From CAVXZE01 sp963766175 (lineage in GTDB: Bacteria > Myxococcota_A > UBA9160 > UBA6930), in NCBI GenBank assembly GCA_963766175.1, contig CAVXZE010000012.1, positions 1-64,000 of the forward strand: a stretch of 64,000 nucleotides of DNA, in the 5' to 3' direction. A model generated the notes under the pieces. It saw only the letters and a list, made by a program, of their open reading frames with translations, was not told where the DNA came from and did not search any database. Each line of letters starts with the position of its first letter. The stretch's first letter is position 1. The translations under genes were made by a program, and so were the position numbers. This document shows positions 18,201 to 26,047 of this stretch, piece after piece.

Positions 18201-18992
18201 GGGTGCCGGAACGGGCGCACCGTTGACGTACCAGTGTCGCGCGTAGCGGCCCAGCACCTCGGACATCTTCTCGACCGGCAGTACGTAATCGACCGCGCCG
18301 CTGGCGATGACACTGCGGGGCATGCCGTCGTACTGAGCGAATTCCGGGGCCTGGGCCATGACCATGCCGCCGGCCGCCTTGATTTCTCGCGCGCCGAGCG
18401 TCCCGTCCGTGCCGGTGCCCGAGAGGATGATGCCGATCGCCCGCTCCTGCTGATCGTCGGCCAGCGAGCGGAAGAAGAAGTCGATCGGAACCCGAACGCC
18501 GCGGCGTTCGACAGGATCGGTCAGATGCAGCGTCTGGCCGCTGATCGTCAGGTACTTGTTGGGTGGGATGACGTAGACGTGATTCGGCTCGGCGCGCATC
18601 TCGTCCTCGACCTGCAAGACGCCCATCCGCGTGTGGTTGCCGAGCAGCTCGGCGGTGAGGCTTGGGTGGGTCGGGTCGAGGTGCTGGATGAGTACGAACG
18701 CCATGCCGGTATCGTCCGGCATGGCGGAGAGGAACCGCCTGAACGCATCCAGCCCGCCGGCCGATGCGCCGAGGCCGACCACTGCGAGACGGCTGTCACC
18801 CTCGCGAGCCTCGCCAACGATCGCTGCCGCCGTCTCTTGGACCTCTCGCTTCGATTGGGCCGCCGGATTTTTTTTGCCGGCCCGCTGGCGGGTGTTGCGA
18901 TTCCCGCGGGGATCCAATTGCCCCTTGCTGGCCGAAGATGCCTTCTTGCCGTCCGGTTTCGTGCGGCTCTTCGCGTTTTTCTTCGCTGGCAC
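15261..18992 (-). CDS. CheB-CheR-PAS-HisKA_2 hybrid sensor kinase
   Basis: 1243 residues from a GTG with GGAGC before it. A Lys-rich leader is followed by a CheB methylesterase domain with its full triad (S77 in GLGASAGG, H104 in LIQHLDPTHPS, D196 in GTGTDGTLG) and a CheR methyltransferase domain at ~280-540 (WVPGCATGEEAYSIAI). A Glu-rich coiled coil with repeated TNEE/STNEELE units comes next, then two PAS regions at ~780-1020. The HisKA_2 kinase has phosphoacceptor H1049 (LREVHHRVKNNLQ) and an ATPase domain (NELATNALQHA, DDGAGLPP). No chemoreceptor, cheA or cheW gene is nearby, so it probably senses through PAS and uses self- or partner methylation. It is soluble. Confidence 0.95.
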   Translation of the reverse strand: MPAKKNAKSRTKPDGKKASSASKGQLDPRGNRNTRQRAGKKNPAAQSKREVQETAAAIVGEAREGDSRLAVVGLGASAGGLDAFRRFLSAMPDDTGMAFVLIQHLDPTHPSLTAELLGNHTRMGVLQVEDEMRAEPNHVYVIPPNKYLTISGQTLHLTDPVERRGVRVPIDFFFRSLADDQQERAIGIILSGTGTDGTLGAREIKAAGGMVMAQAPEFAQYDGMPRSVIASGAVDYVLPVEKMSEVLGRYARHWYVNGAPVPAPVAEKAPDHLTTITGLLRARLKFDFSSYKKGTLTRRIQRRMGLNHVQDVGDYVEMLRQDRDEVTALYKDLLIGVTNFFREPKAWEALEEQVIKRLVREHDVASPIRVWVPGCATGEEAYSIAILLTEEMQEAARVCGVNIFASDIDQDALGFARAGVYPENIAAHVSRERLRRFFTKGQHTYRVNKDIREAVIFAEQNLIRDPPFSRLDLISCRNLLIYLEPEIQKKILTVFHFALREGAYLILGNAETIGHQYDLFRPASRKWRIYRRVGAERHAKVELPVRHADIPRMAPEAPPQAEERRTRRLAALAQQALIQRYAPASVLVNRMGEVLYLNGPVDDYLQLPTGELGPNLIAMARPGLRSKLRSAVHQATQEDRPVTVTDGRVRRSQKYFPVRFTVEPLPQHDGTEGLLLVAFDEAGPGERQVRLVYVERPETEPTDTPATAKEWEAVIHHLEGELTSTREDLHTTIEELETTNEEFRATNEEVTSINEELQSTNEELETSKEELQSMNEELQTLNSQLESKVGELEVTNNDLQNLLTSIDSPVLFLDRGLRIRRLTPTAAQLFRVIETDIGRPFGDFAKNVTDEDLVSDAERVLKHLTPIEKEVQDGEGRWYLRRVVPYRTDDDHIDGVVITFADITARFRAAEFIRLTIEAAPLACVMVNPAGQIALVNSETEGVFGYDRGELVGQSVEMLVPQPLRVQHAKDCSAYAADPVERSMGTRRDLSGLRRDGSEFPVEISLSPVETPQGPHILATITDVTQRKRAQERLEASLQEKESLLREVHHRVKNNLQVVSSLLDMHAHTVSDPNVLDAFSDVSERVRSIALIHERLYQSENLASVDLAAYARSLLETLWHAHGTEKVRLTLALQELTMPVGPAVPLGLILNELATNALQHAFRDREVGEVRVGLEYDPATGGVCLSVRDDGAGLPPTLDWREPPTLGLRLVHMLARQLRGTVELGEGEGAGTEFRVRFVLEEK

Positions 18993-19238
18993 TGCTAGCT
19001 CCGCTACGCGAAAAGGGTTTCACCAGTTTACCCTGAGTGCATGTCAGTCTACGGGAACCGCGCCCGAAATGGGACGGAGTCTTCCATCGCCGCGATTCCT
19101 CAGGAGAATCCGCTCACCAAGAACTCCCCAGGGACCGCAGCGGTCGTTGCCATCTTCCCCCGAGTTCGGACCGATGGCCGGAACAGCCGCGTCCGAGGGC
19201 GGGAGTTCCCAGATGGCTGCCCAGGGTGGTGCTCTGGG

Positions 19239-19406
19239 CGAAGTCGATACGGACTGGCTCTTCCAGATCAGCGCTCCGCCCCGTAGCGGATCGCCAGGTA
19301 GCGGTTCAGCATCGCCGCGGTGATCGCCTCCGGCGGGAGGTCGAGCGTCTGGAGCCCGCTTCTGCGCAGACGTCCCAGAGCGACTTCGCGCTCGCGCAGC
19401 AGGTCG
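19239..19406. repeat. Right copy of the 168-bp direct repeat
   Basis: Ungapped partner of 11093-11260. It contains the true 3' end of the DUF58 gene on the minus strand and, on the plus strand to 19323, a detached SpoIIM 3' end reading VDTDWLFQISAPPRSGSPGS. Each repeat copy therefore completes one gene and carries the broken end of the other. Confidence 0.92.
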
Positions 19407-20596
19407 TCGAGGACGATGCGACGGTAGAGGCCGAGCGCAGCCTCCCCTTCCCCGCTCCCAACGGCATCGAGCTCACGGAAGACGCGATCGCGGATGGCGA
19501 TCAGGAGCACCCGGTGGTGTTTCGCCAGCACCGCCAGCGGCGCCACGAATGGAGCGGCGTCGGCCTCGACGAAATCCGTGAGGATCACCAGCAAGGAGCG
19601 CTGACGCTGTCGCGTGGCGAGGGTCCGGGCGAGGGCCTGAAAATCCGCCTCCACCAGGCGGGGCTGCACCGGCCGGAGCATCTCGACGAACTGTCCCAGG
19701 TCCGCCCGTCCGCGCCGCGGCGGGATGAAGCCGCGCACCTTCGCGTCGAAGACCGCCATCCCCACCCGGTCCCCGGCGCTGATCGCCGCATAGCAGAGTG
19801 CCAGGGACCCGTCGACGGCGTAGTCGAGCTTGGTCCGCTCGCCGATCCGCCCGGCCATCAGCCGGCTCGCATCCAGGGCGATCACGACGGAGTGATTGCG
19901 CTCGTGCTGATAGATCCTCACCACGGACCGTCCCCGCCTGGCGCTGGCGGCCCAGTCGAGGCGCCGGGGATCGTCGCCGGGAACGAAGTCGCGGAGGGAT
20001 TCGAACTCCATTCCCTCACCGCGCCGGCGAGCCGGCTTGACCCCGATCGACGCGAGAACCCGCTTCGGATCCAAAGCTTCGGGCCGCAGGAAGCGGGTCG
20101 CATCGGGATAGACGCGCAGCACGTCGTCGGAAGCGCCGATCGCGCTGCGCCGGAGCAGGCCGAGCGGTGATCGTTCGAGAACCAGCACCGCACCCAGGCG
20201 TCGGTCACCCCGGATCCGCGGCGTGACCGAATAGCGAAGGGTCAGGGGCTCGCCGGCGGAAAGCACCACCCGCGGCCAGTGCGGCTCGGGGGTGCAGAGA
20301 TCTGCGGGGATTTCCTCGAAGACCTCCACCAGAACCGGCAGGCGTCCGGGGTTGCGGAGCTGGACTTCGAGGTCACAGGCACGCCCCTCGGAGGCCCGGG
20401 CCGGGAGCCTGCGCTCGATCTCGATCCGCGGGGTCCTGCGAAGCAGGAGCGCATCGCGCGCGAGCACTGCGACCAGCAGCAGCGCCGCACCGACCGCGAC
20501 CGGCCAAAGCACCGGCACCGCGACGGCAGCCACCCCCAGCGCCACCCAGAGCGCGACAGCGGCGAGGAGGCGCCGGTCGGGTGCGACGGAGCTCAC
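19268..20596 (-). CDS. DUF58 protein, membrane-anchored, vWA-like
   Basis: 442 residues. Two adjacent hydrophobic segments at ~10-46 are followed by a beta-rich region, the DUF58 signature (EFESLRDFVPGDDPRRLDWA) and a vWA-like fold with a partial metal site (VIALDASRLM). It is the usual partner of MoxR ATPases, and the pair is thought to act in folding or assembly of envelope or metal-containing complexes. Its ATG overlaps the moxR stop (20593-20596). Its 3' end lies in the right 168-bp repeat. Confidence 0.9.
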   Translation of the reverse strand: MSSVAPDRRLLAAVALWVALGVAAVAVPVLWPVAVGAALLLVAVLARDALLLRRTPRIEIERRLPARASEGRACDLEVQLRNPGRLPVLVEVFEEIPADLCTPEPHWPRVVLSAGEPLTLRYSVTPRIRGDRRLGAVLVLERSPLGLLRRSAIGASDDVLRVYPDATRFLRPEALDPKRVLASIGVKPARRRGEGMEFESLRDFVPGDDPRRLDWAASARRGRSVVRIYQHERNHSVVIALDASRLMAGRIGERTKLDYAVDGSLALCYAAISAGDRVGMAVFDAKVRGFIPPRRGRADLGQFVEMLRPVQPRLVEADFQALARTLATRQRQRSLLVILTDFVEADAAPFVAPLAVLAKHHRVLLIAIRDRVFRELDAVGSGEGEAALGLYRRIVLDDLLREREVALGRLRRSGLQTLDLPPEAITAAMLNRYLAIRYGAER

Positions 20597-21552
20597 CTGG
20601 GAACGGCCACACTGCGGAGTGTCTGGCTCAGCGCTTCGTCCGGGGAGAGACCCTCCACTTCGGCGGCCGGATCCAGCTGGATCCTGTGCCGCAGGGCGGG
20701 AAGGAGCATCGCCTGGACGTCCTCGGGGAGAACGTAGTCGCGACCCTCCACCGCCGCATTGGCCTTCGCCGCGCGCAGCAGCATCAATCCCGCCCGGGGC
20801 GATGCCCCGAGGGCGTAGTTGAGATCGCTGCGGGTCGCCCTCACCAGAGCCGCCACGTAGCCGACGATCTCCTCGCGAACGATCACTCCACGCACCACCT
20901 CTCGAATCGCTTCGAGATCCTCGGAGCGCAGCACCGGCGCTCCCGGAGCCGGCTCACCTGCACTGGCGTGATGCAGCTCGAGGATGCCGCGCTCTTCGTC
21001 TTCGCTCGGGTAGTCGATCACGATCTTGAAGAGAAAGCGATCCAGCTCGGCCTCGGGAAGAGGGTAGGTTCCCTCCTGCTCCACCGGGTTCTGGGTCGCG
21101 AAGACCGCGAACCGGGAGCCGAGATCGTGGCGGACTCCGTCCATGGTGACGGTGCGCTCCTGCATCGCCTCGAGCAGGGCGGCCTGGGTCTTGGCCGAGG
21201 CGCGGTTGATCTCGTCGGCGAGCAGGAGATCGGTGAAGATGGGACCGGGCCGGAAGCGGACCTCACCGCTCGCGGTGTCGAGGATCGAGGTGCCGAGGAT
21301 GTCGCTCGGCATCAGATCGGGCGTGAACTGGACGCGCCCGAAACGCACGTCCAGGACGGCGGCCAGGGTGCGAACCAGGAGCGTCTTCGCCACCCCCGGA
21401 ACCCCTTCCACCAGGCTGTGCCCGGAACAGAGCAGTGTCAGGAAGCAGAGGCGCGCGCTCTTCTCCTGACCCACCACCACCTCTGCGATCGCAGCCGAGA
21501 GCGTCTGGAAGCGCTCGGCGATCTCGGCGACCCCGGTCTTCTCGATGTTCAA
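20593..21552 (-). CDS. MoxR-type AAA+ ATPase
   Basis: 319 residues from TTG 21552. GGAGG lies 8 bases ahead and the TTG overlaps the TGA of the previous gene (TTGA); the earlier in-frame start would add an unlikely Arg-rich leader. Walker A is GVPGVAKT, Walker B LLLADEINRAS, sensor 1 ATQNPVEQEGTYPLPEAELD, and arginine-rich FLFKI follows, all typical of MoxR. It is a chaperone-like ATPase expected to work with the DUF58 protein encoded next. The operon with DUF4350 and DUF4129 genes is a conserved membrane-associated set in many bacteria. Confidence 0.95.
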   Translation of the reverse strand: MNIEKTGVAEIAERFQTLSAAIAEVVVGQEKSARLCFLTLLCSGHSLVEGVPGVAKTLLVRTLAAVLDVRFGRVQFTPDLMPSDILGTSILDTASGEVRFRPGPIFTDLLLADEINRASAKTQAALLEAMQERTVTMDGVRHDLGSRFAVFATQNPVEQEGTYPLPEAELDRFLFKIVIDYPSEDEERGILELHHASAGEPAPGAPVLRSEDLEAIREVVRGVIVREEIVGYVAALVRATRSDLNYALGASPRAGLMLLRAAKANAAVEGRDYVLPEDVQAMLLPALRHRIQLDPAAEVEGLSPDEALSQTLRSVAVPR

Positions 21553-22742
21553 CGAACGGCCTCCTTCACGAGTGCGTCGAGACGGCGAGCCCATGCCCGA
21601 AGCGTCGCCTCGTCCCGGGGCGTCTCCGGCTCGGCGAGAGCGCCGAGGAGCCCGGGCGAGAGGCGGCGATCCCGTCGCAGTCTCTCGACGATCTGTTTCG
21701 CCGGCGTCTCCGCCGCCAGTCCGAAGTGGCGACGCAGACGGGCCAGTGTGAGCTCCCGGTAGCGCTCCGCCAGCCTGCCCTTGTCCCGGCTTCGGGCGTA
21801 GAGAGAGGCGAGTGAGGCGACGAAGCGATCCAGGGCTGGCGCCGGCCGGTCGAACTCGTCGACCGAGCGCCGGGGGAGCGATGATCCGCGCCAGAGCGCG
21901 AGCAGACCCAGCAGCGCGAGGCCTGCGAATACGGGGAGAGCGCTCGAGCGAGCCAGGTAGGCGATGGGGTGGCGCTCCCGGTGCATCCCGTGGGAGAACT
22001 CGTCCACCAAGCTGACACCGTAGTGAGACGCCAGATCCACCGCCAGCGGCGCGGCGTCGGCCCGATCCAGAAAGCCGTTGGTGAGAAAGGTGGCGTCGGC
22101 CACCAGCACCAGGGTCCCCGCCCCCACCCGCTTCTCGAGGATGAAGGGCGCGCCCTCGAGAGTGGCGCGCACCTCGAAGTCACCGGTTTCCGAGAAGCGG
22201 AGCAGGCGCGGTGCTTCGATCTCGCGCAGACCGGGGCCGGGCTCTCCCACCAGCTGCTGCGGCTCGGTGGGGACCCCCGCCAGGCTGAAGTCCCCGGCGA
22301 GCCAGCGGTCGATGAGGTCGCGATCGGATGCTTCCTCCTCCTCTTCTCCCCCGCTGGCCCCGGCCCCGTCTCGCCTCGGGCTGCGCTCGGGAACCGGGAG
22401 CGCCCCGAGTTGCGCGCAGTCGCGCGGCGGGAACACCACCGCCGTCCCGCCCCGATCCAGCAGGTCGGCGAGCTCCCAGAGCACCGTCTCGTCTTCGCGG
22501 ACACAGAGGGCATCGGGCGCGATCCACCAGACGGCGCTCCCCGCTGCGATGCGATCCGGCGGATCGAAGTTCCGCGTGACCGGGAAGCCGAGCTCCAGCA
22601 GGAGCTCGAAGAGGGCGCGGTAGCCATGGGGGTAGGTGCCGAAGGAGGTCGGCGTCTTGCGCTCGCTTCCATCCGGCAGCAGGATCCCCACCAGCATCAG
22701 AAGGATGGCCGCTGCGATCGCGGAACGGACCGCCCGGCTCAT
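21549..22742 (-). CDS. DUF4350 membrane protein
   Basis: 397 residues from the ATG at 22742, which overlaps the DUF4129 stop (ATGA). A membrane segment at residues ~7-24 is followed by a Rossmann-like DUF4350 domain (TYPHGYRALFELLLELGFPV, AVWWIAPDALCVREDETVLW), an acidic insert of glutamates and a second hydrophobic segment near residue 270 (LPVFAGLALLGLLALWRGSS). The helical tail is cytoplasmic. This layout is typical of the third member of MoxR-DUF58 operons. The function is unknown. The open frame upstream of this ATG is an antisense-like shadow of the DUF4129 gene. Confidence 0.85.
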   Translation of the reverse strand: MSRAVRSAIAAAILLMLVGILLPDGSERKTPTSFGTYPHGYRALFELLLELGFPVTRNFDPPDRIAAGSAVWWIAPDALCVREDETVLWELADLLDRGGTAVVFPPRDCAQLGALPVPERSPRRDGAGASGGEEEEEASDRDLIDRWLAGDFSLAGVPTEPQQLVGEPGPGLREIEAPRLLRFSETGDFEVRATLEGAPFILEKRVGAGTLVLVADATFLTNGFLDRADAAPLAVDLASHYGVSLVDEFSHGMHRERHPIAYLARSSALPVFAGLALLGLLALWRGSSLPRRSVDEFDRPAPALDRFVASLASLYARSRDKGRLAERYRELTLARLRRHFGLAAETPAKQIVERLRRDRRLSPGLLGALAEPETPRDEATLRAWARRLDALVKEAVR

Positions 22743-23356
22743 GACGGGGCCGCCACGGACTCGAGCCGTCGGTGCAGATCCAGCCAGGCCTCGTAGAGGG
22801 AGCGCTCCGCGGCGTGCTCGCGGAAGAGTCCGGCCTCGAGCCGCTGCTGCAGCGAGATCAGCGAGCTGCGCTCGGCCTCGGGTAGCGCCGAGCCACGCAC
22901 CTGCTCGCGGAGCTCGCGGCCGGGATCGGAGCGGGAGAGCTCGATCACCCGGCGCCGAAGCAGGAGCTCGAGGGTCCCTAGCTCGACCCGACGCGCCGCC
23001 TCCAGGAAGCGCTCCTCTCGCGCCAGGCTCTCCGCCTGCTCCAGGAAATCGGGGCCCGAGGGGCGTGCGCGCTCCCGGGCCTTCGGACCCGGCATGCGCA
23101 GGGCGAGGCGCATGGTCCACACCACGTGGGCGAGCAGCACCACCACCGACAGCAACAGCACCCCCAGGATCATCCAATAGATCAGCGGACTCGAGATCCG
23201 CAGCGCCTCCAGGAAGTCGAAGAAACCGAGGATCCGCGCCAGCACCACCCGCCAGGCCTCCTCGGCGATCCCGGGCCGGAAGTACTCGTCGCGGCTCAGG
23301 ATCTCTGCGGCGAGGGTCCGGATCTGCTCGTCGCCGAGATCGGAAGGCGAGGTCAC
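22739..23356 (-). CDS. DUF4129 membrane protein
   Basis: 205 residues. One membrane segment at ~58-80 (PLIYWMILGVLLLSVVVLLA) follows a short periplasmic N-terminus with the conserved ILSRDEYF-type sequence. The C-terminal helical domain (ARREERFLEAARRVELGTLE, LLLRRRVIELSRSDPGRELR) matches DUF4129. It lies in the MoxR operon, 6 bases after the upstream membrane protein gene and overlapping the DUF4350 gene. Members of this family often carry a transglutaminase domain; none is present here. Confidence 0.8.
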   Translation of the reverse strand: MTSPSDLGDEQIRTLAAEILSRDEYFRPGIAEEAWRVVLARILGFFDFLEALRISSPLIYWMILGVLLLSVVVLLAHVVWTMRLALRMPGPKARERARPSGPDFLEQAESLAREERFLEAARRVELGTLELLLRRRVIELSRSDPGRELREQVRGSALPEAERSSLISLQQRLEAGLFREHAAERSLYEAWLDLHRRLESVAAPS

Positions 23357-23362
23357 CAGCAG

Positions 23363-24130
23363 CTAGCCGATGCCGCCGGGCAGTGCACCGGCTCCGGACT
23401 CGACCTGCCGGGCCAGGTGTTCGAGGTCGAAGGCCTCCTTGCGGCAGCGGATGTCGAAGTAGAGCACCACGAGAGCGGCCGCTCCAAAGGCGTTGGCGGC
23501 TCCCTGGACGATCCCGGCCACGACACTCCCTACCACCGGGATGAAGCCGGCGACGAGATCCACGCCCGCGATCAGCGCCGCAGACAGGATGCCCGTCACG
23601 ATGAAGAGGCCCAGGGCACGCAGCTTGTTCTCCTTCATCAGCGCCCCGCTTCGTTCCATCGCTGCCACGCCGAAGATCCCCTCGGTCACCATGACAGGGG
23701 TGAGCACCGCGAACATGAGGGCGAGAATCAGCCCGGGAATGATGAGCAAGAGGAATCCGACCATGACGATGAGCGATGCCAGGAGCCACGTCCCCACCAG
23801 CGGCAGCACGATCGAGAGGGCGAATCGAAGCGCGCCTCCGAAGGTCACACTCCTGGAGAGGTAGTTCTCGCTGATCGCATGGGTGATCGCCGCCATGATG
23901 ATCGGCTGCAGGATCAGCAGCGCCAGGAAGACCGGAAGCATTCCGGCCAACACCATGAAGGGATCGCTCGAGCCGACCTCCCGGTTGAGGAAGTCGGTCA
24001 CCAGACGCGTCGGAACCACGACGATGGCCTGAAGGCCCACCAGCAGGACGAAGTGGTTCCTGAGGATGCGAAACCCCATGTCGAGGATCTCGCCAAAGGA
24101 CATCGCGCGAATCTCGTAGTCCACACTCAC
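23363..24130 (-). CDS. Multi-pass membrane protein, GDPD-membrane-domain-like
   Basis: 255 residues with about six hydrophobic segments. The N-terminus (MSVDYEIRAMSFGEILDMGF, RILRNHFVLLVGLQAI) and the segment LLLIIPGLILALMFAVLTPV followed by EGIFGVAAMERSGALMKENK match the glycerophosphodiester-phosphodiesterase membrane-domain type proteins often found in front of DUF4129/MoxR operons. It has no catalytic domain. A scaffold or transport role within the envelope complex is possible. The protein is the first of the closely spaced DUF4129-DUF4350-MoxR-DUF58 series. Confidence 0.7.
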   Translation of the reverse strand: MSVDYEIRAMSFGEILDMGFRILRNHFVLLVGLQAIVVVPTRLVTDFLNREVGSSDPFMVLAGMLPVFLALLILQPIIMAAITHAISENYLSRSVTFGGALRFALSIVLPLVGTWLLASLIVMVGFLLLIIPGLILALMFAVLTPVMVTEGIFGVAAMERSGALMKENKLRALGLFIVTGILSAALIAGVDLVAGFIPVVGSVVAGIVQGAANAFGAAALVVLYFDIRCRKEAFDLEHLARQVESGAGALPGGIG

Positions 24131-24179
24131 CCCCCGGTAGTGGAGATCGGCTGCGGCCCGCTCCGGCTCGCCCCTCCCG

Positions 24180-24581
24180 TCAACCTGCAGCGGGAACCAG
24201 CCGAATCGCGACGGTCGTCTCCGGATTCCGGAGCAGACCGGTCAGCCAATCCGCCCAGCCGTACTTCCGGGCCATTGCACTGTTGATCTCCTGGGTCCGA
24301 TGGGGCGTGGGGATGGCGCGATAGCGCTTCCACTGCCCATTCCTCTGCACCTCGACCAGGGGTCGCTCGATCAGGCGCCGGTACCAGCGGTTCTCGGAGC
24401 TCCCGGCTCGAAGCCATTCCATTCGATCCAGATCCTGGATCCAGAGGCGCGTTTCGTGCGTTTCGCCCGCGACATCCGCCGTCCGCAGCACCACGTTCTC
24501 TCCGCCGAAGTGGCTCGCGACCACGATGCTCAGGGCGAACGCCAGCAGGAGCCCGCCCAGCAGGGTCAGCAGTGTCTTCAT
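24180..24581 (-). CDS. Deazaflavin/nitroreductase-like split-barrel protein
   Basis: 133 residues. An N-terminal membrane segment (LLTLLGGLLLAFALSIVVAS) precedes a small beta-barrel-like sequence: VVLRTADVAGETHETRLWI, a Trp/Arg region (ENRWYRRLIERPLVEVQRNG) and a conserved tail, NSAMARKYGWADWLTGLLRN. This pattern is like that of short deazaflavin-dependent nitroreductase / PPOX-type proteins. The family match is from memory of the pattern, and no cofactor residues can be proven here. It sits between the metalloprotease and the membrane protein gene, about 50 bases from each. Confidence 0.55.
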   Translation of the reverse strand: MKTLLTLLGGLLLAFALSIVVASHFGGENVVLRTADVAGETHETRLWIQDLDRMEWLRAGSSENRWYRRLIERPLVEVQRNGQWKRYRAIPTPHRTQEINSAMARKYGWADWLTGLLRNPETTVAIRLVPAAG

Positions 24582-24628
24582 GCGAAATCCTCCCCCGTAT
24601 CCTTACTGCACGAGAACCCGTTGCCGCG

Positions 24629-26047
24629 TCAAGGGCTTCCTCCCGGTGGAGCGTCCGAATCGGCGGCGCCGCTCGAGTAGTCGCGATCCGCCCCGGGCTT
24701 CGAGCTGTCCTGGATCTCCAGTGAAGCCAGCATCGCGTCGAACCAGGAGCGATAGGCGGATTGTCGCTCGACCGGCCACTCGGCGATCGAGATCAGCACC
24801 CGCCCATCGCCGCTCTCGATGAAGAGGAACTCCTCGACGAGGCCGTAGTCCGAGCGCGACAGCGTGAATCTCCTGGCGAGATGGCCGGCGACCGACGCAT
24901 CCTGGACCGACGTGATCACGGAGGTACCGAAGTGGGCCGCCGCGTGCCGCTCGAGATAGGACTCGATGGTCTCGTAGCGACGCACGATGATCTGAACCGA
25001 GGCATCGTAGTCCCACGGAACCCCGTTCACCGCGACCACGCCGAAGGGGGTCGGAATCCGGAGCCAGCCCATCGGCATCTGGATCTCGAAGCCGCGTTGA
25101 GAATCCACGTGGGGGGCCAGCGCCAGCCGCGGCGGGCCCTCCGGAAGCGGGGGGGCATCGGCGACCTGCCGCTTTGCCGGGGCCAGCGAGGTGTAGACCG
25201 TCCCGCTGGGAATCGCGTAGAGGGACAGGAACGAGTTGACGTCCTCGACACCCAGACCGTCGGGGCCCAGTCGATCTCGGACCACTTCATACATCAGGTC
25301 GGCGGGAATCGGACTGTGGCCGCGCATGCCGATGGCGTGACCGATCTCGTGCAAAGCGACCCGCTCGACCTGGTCTGGGAGCAGGAGCCCGTGCTGGTCG
25401 GCCACGTAGATTCGGAGCTCCCGCACCTGGTAGCGGACCTCGAGTCGACCGCTGGCGGGGTCCCCGCCGAGCACCCGGCACGCGTCCCCGAGCGATGCTG
25501 TCCCGAGAACCTGCACCGTGGGCTCCGGAGCGGGCGCCCCCTCGCCCAGGATGCGTAGAACCAGGGTTGCCTCGTCACTGCTCTCGACCCGCTCGAAGCG
25601 CACCCTCCCCTCGAGATCGCGCTCCCAGATCGCGAGCGCCCGCTCCACAGCGGCGACGTAGTCGCTCGGTGACTTCGACCAGAACTCGTAGCTGAGATCG
25701 TCGTCGATCTCCGGGGGCACGATGGCCACGCGGAGCGGGAATTCGCTCTCCGACCAGTAGCAGAAGACCAGCAGCTCCTCGTCGGAGGGGGCTTCGAGCC
25801 CGAGCCACTCTCCGACGCGCCTCGTGATGCCAGCGACACCACCCGGTGCGGGCGGGGAGACCCGGTACGCCATGAAGGGAAGGTAGTTGGGCTCGAGGAG
25901 ATCGGGGAAGCGGTCCCGGAAGCGCCAGTAGTCGTAGCGGTTGTGCCGGTAGGGTTCCGGCGTCTCGGCTTCCGCCGCGCATCCGGCTCCCGCGATGGAG
26001 GCGAGCATCAGGGCAGCGAAAGCGCGCTGTTTCACCGAGACCTTCAA
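24629..26047 (-). CDS. Exported zinc metalloprotease, matrixin-like
   Basis: 472 residues. A signal sequence ends near ASIAGAGC, a possible but weak lipobox, so it may be a lipoprotein. The catalytic region has the metzincin motif HEIGHAIGMRGHS (third zinc His included) and a Met-turn-like DLMYEV soon after, as in matrixins. The preceding part (VAAVERALAIWERDLEGRVR) is the usual substrate-side helix of such domains. The last ~190 residues form a second domain with GFEIQMPMGWLRIPTPFGVV. It likely digests proteins in the periplasm or outside the cell. Its ATG overlaps the smpB stop (ATGA), so it is coupled to smpB. Confidence 0.85.
   Translation of the reverse strand: MKVSVKQRAFAALMLASIAGAGCAAEAETPEPYRHNRYDYWRFRDRFPDLLEPNYLPFMAYRVSPPAPGGVAGITRRVGEWLGLEAPSDEELLVFCYWSESEFPLRVAIVPPEIDDDLSYEFWSKSPSDYVAAVERALAIWERDLEGRVRFERVESSDEATLVLRILGEGAPAPEPTVQVLGTASLGDACRVLGGDPASGRLEVRYQVRELRIYVADQHGLLLPDQVERVALHEIGHAIGMRGHSPIPADLMYEVVRDRLGPDGLGVEDVNSFLSLYAIPSGTVYTSLAPAKRQVADAPPLPEGPPRLALAPHVDSQRGFEIQMPMGWLRIPTPFGVVAVNGVPWDYDASVQIIVRRYETIESYLERHAAAHFGTSVITSVQDASVAGHLARRFTLSRSDYGLVEEFLFIESGDGRVLISIAEWPVERQSAYRSWFDAMLASLEIQDSSKPGADRDYSSGAADSDAPPGGSP

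Larger units (their letters stand above)
11261..19238. other. Signalling island inserted in the RDD-SpoIIM / DUF58-MoxR cluster
   Basis: Everything between the two 168-bp repeats: two sensor kinases, two receiver proteins, one small membrane protein and one small soluble protein, all on the minus strand. In the inferred ancestral order the convergent SpoIIM and DUF58 genes would have overlapped at their 3' ends, as each repeat copy still shows. No integrase, transposase or plasmid gene was seen inside. Single-crossover (Campbell-type) insertion of DNA carrying a diverged copy of this junction would give this layout; that is inference. Confidence 0.7.

Noticed and set aside
21549..23789. 746-codon frame extending the DUF4350 gene upstream
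   Set aside because: The extra 349 codons overlap DUF4129 and the next gene in another frame and lack protein-like composition.
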